Made by a program: the position numbers and the translations under genes. Shown in pieces: positions 13,164-25,456 of a stretch of DNA of 64,000 bases (position 1 is the stretch's first letter; every line of letters starts with the position of its first letter). Under the pieces are notes generated by a model. That model made no database searches. It had not been told where the DNA came from and worked only from the letters and a program-made list of their open reading frames with translations. The DNA lies in the NCBI GenBank assembly GCA_050084515.1, contig CM114273.1, positions 24,986,001 through 25,050,000 of the forward strand, written 5' to 3'. Source of the DNA: Blasia pusilla (taxonomy: Eukaryota > Marchantiophyta > Marchantiopsida > Blasiales).

Positions 13164-14030
13164 CCTGCTCTCAAGAAGAACGGCAGCTCCCTAGAACCTA
13201 TCCTATCCACCCCAATTTCCCACCTCCCACAGCTCCACGGGCGAAGGAACCGCACAGGCAACGCCACTCCGCGAGCGCTGCCCGCGATCATCCACGATCG
13301 GGTCGCAGTACCGTCCGAGTCGAGCCCACCGAATCCTCGCGCTCCCGTCTCACAACAAGAAACACGCGAGAGCTGCCTCCGCACTGTCAGAGGAGAAACC
13401 GTAAAGCCGAAAACTCGATTCCACGATCGAAATACCAGAGCTCCGGTTCCCACGATGCTCACTCCCACTGTAACACTAAAATCTTTATCTCGTGCTCGTT
13501 CCAAACTCCAGCTCCAACTCCTCCTCTCCTCTCTCTCAGAACGACACCAGTTTTGCAGCCGGATACTCGATATTCTCAGCGCCCCCCAATTCCCATGAAA
13601 CAACCACAGAGGAACGACAATCCGCGAATTGTGCTGTCCGCCCCAGCTCCGCCGTACCCCTCCAACTCCGACAGCAATACCCCGATTTACTCAGGTCTTC
13701 TTTCTTCCCTCAGAGCGAGTGACGGATCCCTCTCCTCTCTGTCAGAGCCCCACTTTCCTACAATCCACCCCAACCGCAACCGGATCTGCCGCGTTTAGGA
13801 GATCCGGCGCGATTCATTCGCTGTTTCTTTGTCTCCGGTTCGTTCAGTTCTTCCCTTCTTTCCGGAGCCGCATGAGAATCGGGGAGAGCGGTGACGTCAC
13901 GGAATGCTGACATGCCGGTTCAATGAATGCCATTGTTGACTTGCGGGAATATATGTAGAAGTGCGTGTGCAGTAGTACTTTGGACCGTTGAAATTGATGA
14001 TGTTGCCAAACGCAGTTCGCCGTGTTGGCG
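13164..14030. promoter_or_regulatory. Probable 5' UTR and promoter region of the reductase gene
   Basis: This region directly upstream of the minus-strand reductase start is GC-richer than the surroundings and contains pyrimidine-rich tracts (about 13500-13760). No TATA box or transcription start can be fixed by eye. Open frames of up to 181 codons on the plus strand overlap exon 1 in antisense and have no recognisable domain. The region ends where the retroelement remnant begins. Confidence 0.4.
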
Positions 14031-14034
14031 TAGT

Positions 14035-15953
14035 TACGTCGCCGATTTCCCGCCCTGATGTCTGCGTCCGTCATCTAGGGTTACCACAGTTCCCTATTGA
14101 GGGACATTTTATTGTTGGGGGCATACAACATCAGTCTCGCTCTCAAACATACATTCTAGAGAATATGCCGATTTTGGACGATTCGAGGTCTCTCGTGATG
14201 ATGAGTGCACACTAGGTGCGCTCATGGATCGGCCCGGCAGTGTTGTTGGATGCGGCGAGTGTAGGTTCACGAGCACATCGTCCGTATTTTTGGTGGACCA
14301 ACTTGGTGCCATATACATGCGTATACAAGAGTGGAGCGCCCGCCCATTTGTTGGTGGATTCTATTATGGATCCAAGTCGTTGATCATAAGAAGTACGACT
14401 TGATGATCGACCTCCGTTGACTGTGATCAAGAGGATAGGCATGCCAGGAGCAACCTTTCCCACATTGGTGAGTTTTTCCACTTTCTATGTGTTCAAGGAG
14501 GCCGGACCTGGCTTGGTTTGGGATGACCAGGTACATCCGTTGGTGGAGCCAAACACCGATGAGCGAGATCGAGCAATGGGATTCCCCATAGGAGTGATGG
14601 CAGTATTGTCACTATCAGAGGCATCACGACGCCATATCTTGGATCAAGCAATGGACCTTAACTACTTGACATGCATTTTCAACTTATGTTTTGCATTTAG
14701 CATGCATGATTTGGATACGCTGAAGGGTCCAGGGATCCGCATTGAGTTATCGAGTGACACGCCGATCTTTTGACGACCCTATAGGTACAATGACATAGAG
14801 AGAGCTCTGATTCAGAGTAGGAGCCCAAGACTTGGAGGACTAGTGGAGATGTCCCATGGAGAGTATGCATGTGCCATTGTCATGCTCGCCAAGAAGGATG
14901 TACATGGCAACCAGACAGATAGGCGGATGTGTGGAGATTACCGACCTATCAATTAGCGGACAAAATCCGATAGGTATGCCATGCCCACCCGTGAGGAGAT
15001 CTTTGATGCTATTGGGCATGCAAAGGTCTTCAGTTTGTTAGATCTTTGAGCAAGATACCATCAATTTCCTATCACATTAGAGGACAGGAAGAAGATGGCA
15101 TTTTGGGGTATCGATCCTTACCGGAAGGATTGTTTGTACGAGTGGCGGTTCTTACCACTTGGGTCAAGGAACGCCCCGGCTGAGTTTCAGAGGGTCATGA
15201 ATAGGATCTTGATAGGTCTGGATTTTGCTAGGTATTATATTGATGACATTGTAGTCTTTAGCGCCACAGTTGAAGAGCATGAGCGACATCTAGAGGAGGT
15301 GTTGCGACGATTGCAATTATATGGGCTGAAACTACATCCAGGCAAGTGCAAGTTCTTTTATGACCAGATTGAGTATCTAGGCCATACAATATACCCAGTG
15401 GACCTTGGTGTGCAGCAGATAAAGACAGAGGCTATTTCACGCATTCCACTCCCTACACATGTGAGCCGAGTTCATCCATTCATGGGATTGGCGAACTTCT
15501 ATCGACGGTACGTCAAGGGTTTCAATTTCCATTGGGAATCCGTTGACCTTTCTGACCAAGGTGGATCACGAGTGGCACTGGGAGGATGAGCAGGAGAGAG
15601 AATTTCAACTACTGAAGGACATATTGACTTCCGCGCCCATATTGAGGAGATCGATCAGAGGGCATCCTTTCCAGTTGCATACCGATTGAAGCATGTTGGG
15701 GCTTGGAGCCGTGCTAACCCAACATGATGATGAGGGTTGAGAGTTTGTGGTGGCTTACGCTAGTGCTCGAACATTATTTGCAGAAGCAAAGTGTAACTCG
15801 TATGAGGGTGAGAGCCTGACTATAGTGTGGGCTATTGCACATTTCAGGCGTTATCTATTCAGCAACCCGTTTACCATTATTCTCAAGGGGTCACTATATG
15901 GAGGGCTCTACATCACCTGCGATGTTTTAGGGTCTAGACCCCCTAACTTATAA
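14035..15953 (+). pseudogene. Ty3/gypsy retrotransposon remnant: C5-methyltransferase tail plus reverse transcriptase
   Basis: A decayed pol fragment in several frames. From the 5' end: a segment with ENMP (ENV-like, motif VI position) near 14158; a motif VIII-like segment HRPYFWWTNLVP (about 14270-14315) resembling the DRM/DNMT3 RYFWGNLP segment; ERDRAMGFP (motif IX-like, about 14560-14590); and ILDQAMDLN (motif X-like, about 14635-14665). Next comes a reverse transcriptase domain with the YIDD catalytic box near 15235-15250 and the family phrase FMGLANFYRRYVKGF. A short RNase H start lies near 15660-15880. Stops and frameshifts occur throughout (for example after the SSDTPIF segment at 14773), and protease, integrase and LTRs are missing. 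The order matches the fuller minus-strand element at 55-61 kb, so both belong to one family. Confidence 0.85.
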
Positions 15954-16118
15954 GTGAAAAAATATTTTTTCCCACCCTTATGTATTTTAAAGGAATCATT
16001 CTTCATTTTTGGTACCCCCAAAATTCTTTAAGTAAAGCAATCACTTGAAATAAATAAGACCTTGAAAGAAAAGAAAAGCACCAAGTTAAGTTAACATCCA
16101 ACATGTTATCCTTACACT

Positions 16119-16177
16119 ATGACAGAGGGGAATTGAACCCCTAATTGAGCAAGAGGCTCAATCAGCCAATCTGTCAT
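16119..16177 (-). tRNA. tRNA-like sequence lacking a normal D arm
   Basis: On the minus strand a 7-bp acceptor-like pair (ATGACAG with CTGTCAT) encloses a 5-bp anticodon-like stem (TTGAG/CTCAA) with a 7-base loop CCTCTTG. It also encloses a 5-bp T-arm-like stem (AGGGG/CCCCT) with loop TTCAATT. The D arm and variable loop are too short for a normal nuclear tRNA, so this is more likely a tRNA-derived fragment or a decayed organellar tRNA than a working gene. Confidence 0.3.
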
Positions 16178-16298
16178 CCCCCTAGCCTACTCTCTCCCAT
16201 TATCCTACTCACAATTCAAGAGTGTCAAGTACACTCTAAGCACACTCCATAAAAATATTTAATTTAACATATCTCAAACATAAAGAAACTCACCAAGA

Positions 16299-18703
16299 TC
16301 AACTCACACTCTGAATATATATAGTCAAAGCATGTAAGTCAACTGAATCAAGTATGTATATTCTATCTTGTACCCTTGATTTCATTGTCAAATTCACATT
16401 AGAGATCACCATTTCAATATCAATCCATTGCACATCTATTGCATCATAACTGAACAAGGTTTTGGTGTTACCATGGCCGAAAGACTTGTACCAATTACAC
16501 ATAATACGACAAATGCTTCCCTTTTGTCCAAGAGGAGGTACAGGCCTGCTTAACAAGTCCAAGGGCGTACGACGTCTTGACCAATGTGAACCATTCTTTT
16601 GAATCATAAACACAATACGCCCCAACCAATACTCTTTTTTTGCAACTCCTACCTCCACTGCAAGTTGTGTCTCTTTTCCCTTCCTTTTCTTTGACTTTGT
16701 TGATCTTGTGGAATGGCCAACATTTGCTGTAGATTCAAACAAAACTGCAATATCACTACCAACATCAACCAAACAAGTTGGGCAATTAGGATCACGTTCC
16801 TTTCCCTTACCAGTAGTGTAATAAGTCTTTTGGGCTATTTGAGTTAGTCTATTCTTTGACGTGAAAGGATTGCAAGACAATTGACTTACAAGGGTGGATT
16901 TATAGATAATCTTGCACTCATAAGTTACAGTAGGCACTATTGCATGGGGAATTGCCACATTAGTCGGGATTCTCGCTGAACAGATGCAAACACATGCCTT
17001 ACTTCATGTCCTAATACCTCCATTTCAATGGATTTCGGATCAATGTCAATATCTATCTCTTCGTTATCTATTATGAAAGGTACATTGATATCAAAACTTT
17101 CCTCTACAACCCAAGAATCAATATGGTTCAAATCTTCCTCAGGGTCCTCAAACTCTAAAGACTCCCCAGGTGGCTGCTCATATATTGGAGACACTATTGT
17201 GGATCGGTTATCTTCATGTTCTTCAACATCATCACATGACACTACTTCCCTTTTTGAAGCTAAATGAGGCCATGTCTCGGCCTCCACATCCCATGGATGC
17301 ATCCACCACCTTCTCTTTGCAATTGGCAAGGAACTCCTTGGAGACATGTTCAACAACCTCAAAAGCTCTTTTGTTGCATCCAACCCTTCTTTAAGAGTAT
17401 CAACAACCAACTCATTAGTCCCAACCAATGAATAATCAAATAGATTCGGAGTCTGGTCTCCTTCACTAAGAGGATGCAGTTTTGCCCAAATATGATCTTG
17501 CTTATGATGTGAACGACATATCTTTAATCCTTCTGGTCCATACTCTAGGCCAACCAGTTGATTCACTCCTACTGCACTATCCAGTAGAGATCCAAAGTCA
17601 TAGTTTCTTTCATGACCACTCATGCCACCTACCTTGCTGAAAAAAATCTCACAACAATAAGATCCTAGCAAGTGAAATGGAACTTGAAGATATGGAACCT
17701 TGTCTCGAAATGCACAAACTAAGAGTACAATGAAATGGCAAGACATGTTGATATCATGGAAAGCTTGAATAGAGATCATATTTTTTTCTGTGACACATTC
17801 CCTGTCAGATAATGGTCACTGTACCTCAACCATAGCCTCCACAAACGGAGAAACCAAGATACCTTAGATGCCAATACTATACGAGTTCTCAAGTCATGCT
17901 TCACAGAGAAGAAAATGTCGATGTAATCTGCACAAATCTCAAGGTACAACTTAGTCCCAAAACTTCTATCAGGTCGAACATATTGCCGCTCAAACATGTG
18001 GTGTAGTCAGGCTTGGACTCTTCTAGATGCTATCCGTTGTGGGCCAACCCAATTCTGTCTGTCGGTCCTATTCACATCATCCTAGCTCAAGCCATGCTCC
18101 TCAATTTTATAATGGTTATAAATTGACGTCACATAGGACAACGATGCATGTTGGTCACTAAGCACTAGCATGGCAGCACATCGGTCCAATGGGTTAATAG
18201 CCTTTTTCCCATTGTGGGGTGGATCTTGGTCTCCAAAGCCATACAAGTCTCCATTTGGAAGAATGGACACACAATACTGCCACCCTTCCCACCCTACTTT
18301 ATACCTTGGAAAAGAACCATTCATACCAGTATAATCTTCCATCATTAATTTCCTACGATGAGCATCACCATCACTAGCATGCCCCAATAAAGGACCAACA
18401 CTCGCTCTGCAATATTCATCCCACATGGATTTCAGCTGCACCCAATGTTCCCTCACCCAATCTGCTTTGAATCGATTACAAGTTGCGGTGGCACATAGCG
18501 CCAATTTTGGCATTTTCTCATGCAAAGGATTCACAATTACTACTCTAGCATATATACCTTTCGCATATTTCTCAAAAGTACTCACAATTTTATCATACCC
18601 TTCATTACCTTCCCCAACAAGTACTTCCAAACCAAAAGAGCATGTATGTTCTTCCAAGGGTCCACAAAAACCAATAAGCGTATCATATTTAGCCTCCCAT
18701 CTA
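16299..18703 (-). pseudogene. Broken transposon-derived gene of an uncharacterised plant family
   Basis: Successive minus-strand open frames (18657-18082, 17997-17776, 17779-16937 and 16958-16299) read in the order of one protein, interrupted by small indels. One is at an A-rich run near 17776, where the frame shifts. Recognisable phrases are DGDAHRRKLM, GFGDQDPPHNGKKAINPLD, MSCHFIVLL, LGSYCCEIFFSKVGGM, and a C-terminal region with IYKSTLVSQL, CLVDVG and YWLGRIVFM. From memory these phrases recur together in many-copy, uncharacterised predicted proteins of non-flowering plants. The EIFFSKVGG region vaguely resembles the D/E-containing block of P-element/THAP9 transposases, but I cannot confirm that. 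An acceptor-like TGATAG precedes the coding segment near 18703, so upstream exons may be missing. I see no terminal repeats and infer a dead, 5'-truncated copy. Confidence 0.55.
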
Positions 18704-18997
18704 TCACAACAGAAGTATCAAGTTAGAACATAAGCCTAATAGAAAACAACAAACATGACATATAAATGTGCAAAGTAATATAATCATTATGTTAGAGCAT
18801 ACCCATACATATATCAAGGCCAACTTTCTCCAAAGATTCAAACACACCTTGGCCTTTCTTTTATCCTTGTTTCATCCTCAGCAAACATTGCAGGTACATC
18901 TCCCTCGATTCCAAGTAGTTGTTTTGATGCAAATAGTACTCAGGAGAAGAAAGTTCGGCCCCCTTAAATGCATCGTGCAGCCTCTGTGAGATAACTA

Positions 18998-19092
<95 letters not shown>
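18998..19092. repeat. (CT)n/(AG)n microsatellite
   Basis: An almost pure CT run of about 95 bases. Two minus-strand open frames consisting largely of alternating Arg-Glu are products of it and are not genes. Confidence 0.95.
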
Positions 19093-19095
<3 letters not shown>

Positions 19096-22000
19096 ATTTC
19101 CCATGGGATCCCCAACTCATCCTAGGTGGTCCCATTATCAATGATTTCCTACATGGTCCAGACCTGTGCCGAGAGAGCCACCTCCAGATACAGCAGAAGA
19201 TACAGGCGACTGTCGACGGAGGAGTTGGAGTCAAAGGTGTCCACCAATCTGTTTTTGAGCTTACGAGGTCCACCAGTATGTTTATGAGCTTACGAGAAGG
19301 CACTGGAGGTAGCAAGTGCAAGGAATGTATTGTTAAGAGAGCAGAATTCCAAACTAGTAAAATGTGGTTTTATGAAATGAGAATCTACAGCATAAGCATT
19401 TAAAGATGAATCTGACTAATGAACGAGAAGGAAGTTCATGTCCATCCTCTCCAAATGACAGAATTCCAAAGACTTCCGGCACAGGGGAGGTTTTCACGAA
19501 TCATGGGTAACACAGACCCTATCATTGATTTTGAGCCTGATTTCACTCACGTTTGAATGATTCACTAGGCCGGAATGTGCTCTATTATGGCAGGAATGTC
19601 TAGCTGTGACGGCTATTTGACAGGAGTCTCAGGTTGATAATCATTTGGCGGTTCAGCTGGTCCCTATACGTGAGACACATCAGAATTAATACCTGTACAC
19701 CTCCCCAAGGTAGGACTGACACCTCCCATACCTCGAGCTCCATGTACCCTAATACGCGATTAGAAGTCTAGCGAGCACTTCATGCGAGGAGCTCGTGAGC
19801 TTTGATATGTTTGACTGATGCTGGCCAGAATCAAGTATCTAGGAAAGAGTTTAAACCAGGTGACACTGTCCATTGTCCAATAAATCGATATTTTGTGCTT
19901 CTAAACATGACAACTGCTACTCACACAAACTTCAGACCCATTGGATTAGGTCTTTGACGCCCTGATACGAGATAATTTCTGCAATTTCCTGATCAGTTCC
20001 CTACTACCAGATTACATACGATGACACTTCGATGGACTTTCACGACGCCCAGGTTCGGAAAGTCATACCTACATAATCCGTCCTTAAAATGAATCTGCAC
20101 TTTGAGATTTCATTATCGATCTCGGCGACTACACTGTGATTTTCCTCCTGAACGTGGAAGATCCAGCTAAAATTCTATCTGCAAAACCCGCAGATTACAA
20201 GATTGAGTATGATTGTGCATCCTTTTGTAACGCGTCACCCTATGATTCTTCCATGCAATATCTGCGAACTATCATGACTGATACAAATAATGACAATCAC
20301 AACCCCATGACGAAGAAATACGCGTAGAGTGCCCAGATTTATAGAGAATCCGAAGAAATTATGTGATATCGACTACGCAGTAACAGTTACAAAATAAATT
20401 TACTTTGAGGGCTGATCATCATATGATTGGTAGTTCATTCACAAGCGCACAAATCTTCACAAACACACGAATCCACGATGACTGATCTCTGATCGTTTGT
20501 CTAACGTCGTGCCACCATTGCTCGAAAAATTACCATCCCCATGCATCGGCAGTGAGGATCTAAGATTACCATCAATGCAAGAAGAAATTGAAAGATAAGA
20601 TAAGATCTTTCATGCGAGTTAAAATTCAATAAAATTCCACCTGGTTTTTAGACGAGGTTTCAAACGAGCACGCACTTCACGGACAATTTGATGAGATGAG
20701 TATAGCACGAGATACACCTTGAGTGCTTGCAGTGGACCCCAAGGCATACCCGGTGCTTTTCTACTGAAACCATAAAAGTCAAGACATTACCCAAGATACA
20801 TACAGGTTACATAACGATTTATCTAACGGCCATTTTTGTCATCCATAAGGGTTTTCTGAGCGACGATCTAAAAATTCCTCCAGCTCTCATAGATCGGAAT
20901 CACGAATATTCAACAACCAGTTCACACGTTAGCAACCCTGCACACTGAGCTAAACGAGAACCATGCACACACTAAAGATGAGCCGGGGAAAATTATATCT
21001 AAAATCTCTTTGAGATTTCATTATCGATCTTGGCGACTCCATTGTGATTTGCCTCCTGGACGTGGAAGATCCAGCTAAGTTGGGCATTTTCACTCCAAAT
21101 TGTCACCGGCTTGAACAAATTCATCAAGTATGAATGCGGCAGTGGCATAAAATCGGATAAACTGGAACCTATGGACACCGTCCATTAGATTGGTATAGAG
21201 ATGATGAAAAATCATTCGACAAGGAAAGCGGGCTAGATCAACCCAGTAGGGACTTATCCAGAACGGATAACCTCAATCCTGCTTGACGAAATCACGCATA
21301 TGTGACTGAGGAGCTCGGAAGATGGCCTATCCAGTAAAGAAGTTGAGCGTCGCCTTAAGATATTCCGACGCAACAAACTGGAAGAGAAGAAGGAGAAAAA
21401 AGTCCTGAAGTTTCTTGGATTCACCATCCCCCGGCCGAAAAAAATAAAAATCCACTCACCTTCCAATCGACACCCTCTCGCCTTACGAAATCAGGCTCCC
21501 CTTCTTCCCTTCTCTCCTTACAAAATCAGGCATCTTTGATCTAGAGCCATAACGCTTACCATCCTCCGCCCTCAACTACGCTGTGCAATCAGATACGAAG
21601 GAAAGGAAAGCGCTCAAGAGAATAGAGGCACGATAAGAAAGCAAGAAAAAAAGGAGCATACCAACTGCCAGGCCACTCCCGATCACTTTCTCCTACTACG
21701 CCACTCGAGTCTCGAGTCTCTTCCGATCACGCTCTCTTGCTACACCACCACTCCCGAGCAACATAACCCAAACTCTGCTCGGAAGGGATTCAAGTGGCGG
21801 CTCAATTTGCCGCTCAAAGCTTATCTCCGAAGGCCAAAACCCTAGACCCAACAAACCCAACTCAAATTGAGAGGGAAACTTGAAAGTAAGGACTCCCTTC
21901 TTCCCTCTAAAGCTTTTCCATAAATTTGATTTTTTTAGCTAGGGAAGCTAATTTTTGTAAAAAAATAATTTAATATATGTAGATGTAACATGTATAAACC

Positions 22001-22797
22001 CTATCTTATCTTAACACTTTCCATGGAAGGAAGACTAATAAAAAATACCCTATTGTTCTTATAAGAGTTTGATGGAATAAATTATGCCCTATTATTCTTC
22101 CACAAAACTTAATAAGTCTTCCGAGGGACGCAATTAAAAAACCCCTAACTTTTTCGCACGTGATGGGGGATTTGTGTGGAAGTGAGACCCCCGAGAATCT
22201 GAGGAGATTTGCTCCAAAGAGAATTCCTCTGCATTTTAATCTTCATTGGATTTCTATGCTTGAATGTATGATTGAAATGATTCTCAAGTCTTATATAGAT
22301 TGTATGAGCTTGAATTTGCTATTGAGCGTTGCGCGCTTCAAGTCAAGTTACGAAAACAAGTACTTGATAGAAACACTGGAGCATAGAACTATTTCCTTGC
22401 TTTTTTTAAATGGTCAGTGGGAGGGATTTTGTTATGACGTTTCCTCCTCGAGATGAAATCCAAGCAAACACAAGAATGATATAAGATGTGATCTTCTAAT
22501 AGGCCCTCATGAAATATTCATCAGTACAAAGAAAAAGTGCCGATTCCAGAACAAGAGTGGAGAGGCACAATATTTTCCTCATGAGATTAATTCCAAAGAT
22601 GGAAAGATGGAAAGATGAATTTCACATGCTTGATGTTCTGAAGACAAGATCAGCTCTTAGTGGCAGTCAAAACTTTTAAAGCTATATAATATTCAAGCTG
22701 ACGCTGACTCCGTTGCATTAGATCAAGCGGAAATTTAGAAGAAGAATTCTGGACAATTTACATAGTGAATGGAGCCCCTAAAAAACTGTACCATCAT
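19093..22797. other. Intergenic DNA, no gene seen; contains a diverged direct repeat
   Basis: No domain-bearing open frame is visible. A stretch at 20101-20170 (TTTGAGATTTCATTATCGAT, then a GTGGAAGATCCAGCTAA end) recurs at 21009-21078 in the same orientation with few changes, suggesting remnants of a repeated element with about 0.9-kb offset. From about 21880 the sequence becomes AT-rich up to the transposon boundary at 22798. Confidence 0.5.
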
Positions 22798-22806
22798 GGA
22801 AGAAAG
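22798..22806. repeat. Left 9-bp target-site duplication of the outer element
   Basis: GGAAGAAAG directly precedes the element terminus GGGGGCTGGTATTC at 22807. It matches exactly the 9 bases following the opposite terminus at 53323-53331. Confidence 0.85.
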
Positions 22807-24691
22807 GGGGGCTGGTATTCTAGTAGGAGAGAGGAAGAGAGGAGAGGAAGAGAGGAAGAGAGGAAAGTCTCTCTTAAAAAAAAAAGGGCCAAATCCGCCT
22901 CCTTTCTTCAAAAATTTTTGACATATTTGAAACTTTTGTTTGCTTTCAAATTCATGAAATCTCTAGAAGAGAGTAGGTGCTGGTCCACATTCGGGCCTAA
23001 AGAAACCTCCTTTTTCCAGGGGCGAAAAATAAGTAGACATCATAAGACCACTACAAACATTTTTCCATCACTCTCCATGTGAGCCTACGTTTCTTCACAT
23101 TGCCTATCTCACTCTACAGTAAGCGGTGCCCATGGGTATTTTTGTTGGAGGAAAATTGGCAAATAATTTGACCAGAAGTAGAAATCTCATCTCAATGAAA
23201 GGTTCAAATAAAGACCAACTTTGTGAAATGTGAACACATGAGACGATAATTGAACCAAAAGATTGTTAGCTGTTTGGAGTAAAGAGGAACTCATGTCCCT
23301 TCATTCAGATCCTAAATCTAAGAAACCGAGAAGCTGCACCCCTCCCAACCCGTTGGAATTTTACAAGTTGCAACTCTTGCAACCCGTCAGAATCAGATGG
23401 CTTGCACCCCTTGCAAGCAAGCTCACCATAACAAAGGAAAGATTTTGAGAAGTGATTCTATTCCACCCTGTACCCACGAAAATCCAATAGGTTGGAAATC
23501 CGAAATCGCAATCCGATAGGTAGTAGAAATCTAGCACGTCTTAGAGAAGAAAAGAAGCCTACAGATGGTTTGATGATACTAGGGGAACAAGCCAAAAGTG
23601 AAGAAGCCTGCCACAATGACTCAGAAGTTGGTCTCACAGGGAAAGAGTCCGATCACTCAAGCAGCCAACCTGTCGGAATCCGACAGCTTGCTTGGAAATG
23701 GTTCAAAAGTTGCAATTGCAGTTGCAGTGGTGAAAAAGTGAAAAGTTGCAACCCGTCAGAATCAGATGGGTTGCAAAATAAACATTCTGAGTAGCTAGAC
23801 AAACACAATCGACAAGTCCAAAAAAAATATTCAACAAACTTTTACAAACACCATTATCGTTTGAAAAAATCTTGTCCTTTATTACATCCGAAGGAAGCTC
23901 GGAAATGTACATTTGATCTAGTCTATGATTTCTTCAACCTCGTCATCTACAAATTTACTCCTAACTCTCTTAGGTTCCTTTACAAAAGGAATGTCTTGGA
24001 TACAAGTGGCTCCTCTGGCCGATTGTAGACGGGGATCAAAAATATTGGCGAATTCGAGAGCCTTGGCACCCTCCCTAGGTACACCATAACGATCCCATGT
24101 AACCTGATTTGAGTCCCACCGCCTTCCTCGGCAGTAAATCTTGTACACTCTGCAAGGTGACACCCATCCAGTATCAATATGTACTCCATCCTTGGAGACA
24201 CCATCATGTCCTCAACCAGGTAATAGGAATCCAACACGTCTTAGAGAAGAGAGGAAGCCTAAGACTTGTTTGACAAAACTAGGGGAAGGTGCCAAAGTGA
24301 AGAATCCTGCCACAATGCATGTAAAGTTGGACTACCAGGGAAAGAGTCTGATCACTCACACACCCAACCTGTCGGAATCCGACGGGTTGCTTGGAAGTGG
24401 TTAAAAAGGTGCAGTGGTCAAAAAGTGAAAAATTGCAACCCATGGGAATTCGACGGGTTGCAAAATAAACTGTCGGAGTACATAGACGATCACAATCGAC
24501 AAGACCAAAGAAGATATTCAACAAACTTTTACAAACACCATCGTCGCTCAAAAAAATCTTGTCCATTATTACATCCGAAGGAAGCTCGGAACTGTACATT
24601 TGATTTATTCTATGAATTCTTCTGCCTCGTCATAAAGTAAATCTCTATTCCAAAATGCTGCAGTCAAGCTGGGTCCTTGAGTTCTTTGAGC
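22807..24691 (-). other. GGGGG-type terminus and 3' tail module of the outer element
   Basis: From the terminus inward come an AG-rich tract (22820-22870), a conserved 700-bp non-coding block, then two related modules each encoding fragments with the phrase SELPSDVIxDKIF and each containing imperfect palindromes (about 23373-23400, 23740-23775, 24430-24465). Between them, minus-strand fragments near 24163-23920 carry RRWDSNQVTWDRYGVP and end VEEIID-stop. The same order occurs in the other three tails (25795-27645, 40209-42002, 43099-44949). I do not recognise the peptides. They may be downstream exons or a decayed second gene. Confidence 0.55.
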
Positions 24692-24946
24692 TCACTCATC
24701 ATCATCCGAGAGCTCTTCCAGAATTACTGTCGGCCTTGCCCTCCTGATTTTCGGAATTGTGGGAAGTGACGATGGTGTCACTACCAATGGTGGGTCTGGA
24801 ACCGGAGCTCTCGGCTTTGGAGGAGAGATGTACGCCCCAACTAGCCTGTCGTAATCTGCCTTTGCCTCTTTGCAAAGGTCAAATAGTTCCTGCCTTCCCT
24901 CAAGGCAGAGAATGTTCCTGCCACTCTGCCAGGCGCCTCTGATACT
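24692..24946 (-). pseudogene. Copy 0 ParB/methyltransferase gene, 3' part of exon 4
   Basis: This segment encodes the end of the last exon: after motif I come WQSGRNILCLEG, an acidic or proline-rich stretch and a terminal ELSDDD-like tail before TGA at 24692-24694. The reading frame runs directly into the inserted element at 24947. The missing left-hand piece of the same exon resumes at 42003, after the insertion. The 9 bases at 24938-24946 are duplicated there. Confidence 0.8.
24938..24946. repeat. Left 9-bp target-site duplication of the nested element
   Basis: TCTGATACT lies directly before the GAGGTG terminus. It is repeated at 42003-42011 directly after the GGGGG-type terminus of the same nested element. 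Confidence 0.9.
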
Positions 24947-25456
24947 GAGGTGGGGTAAGAGGAGAGGAGGAGAGGAGAGAGGAAGAGAGGAAGAGAGGAA
25001 GAGAGGAAGAGAGGAGAGAGGAGAGAGGAAGAGAGGAGAGAGGAAGCTACCTTCAACCGAAAGAGATACTTTTTTTTAAGAGAGTTTCCTATGATTTGAA
25101 GAGAGTTTCCGTTGGGTTGAAGAGAGGAAACTTTTTTATGTGATTTTTTTTGCACTTTTCTGCTCAGTTCTTAAGCACTCCCACAATTGTTTTTTCCTCT
25201 TCCACATTTTGGCAACCCCTTTGAGTCCGACAAGTTGCAAATTGCACAAAATTTAGAAAACTGAAAAAATCAGTGGAATCATAAATATGGAACCAATCAC
25301 TTTTTCCATCCAAGGTCTGGAAAAAATCTATCATTTGCCCTAGGCTCAATAGAGTTCAAGCTCAAAGTGAAGGTTGTGGAAAAATGAAAGTACAGTCTAA
25401 AACCTTATTTTGCATCCTCAAAGTGGTTTGTTTAAAATACTTCGCACTTCTTTGAG
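24947..25456 (+). repeat. GAGGTG-type terminal repeat, left copy
   Basis: About 500 bases are homologous, in inverted orientation, to 52856-53322. It starts with GAGGTGGGGTAAGAGG, then a 100-base AG-rich tract, a conserved AT-rich part, one degenerate palindrome near 25205 and the shared stop-codon region of the divergent gene. The similarity stops just inside the coding region. Confidence 0.85.

Noticed and set aside
13053-13910. Overlapping plus-strand open frames up to 181 codons
   Set aside because: They are antisense to exon 1 and the 5' UTR of the reductase gene, Pro/Ser/Arg-rich, without domains; GC-rich shadow frames.
18861-19321. Open frames of alternating Arg-Glu on the minus strand
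   Set aside because: They are direct translations of the (CT)n microsatellite.
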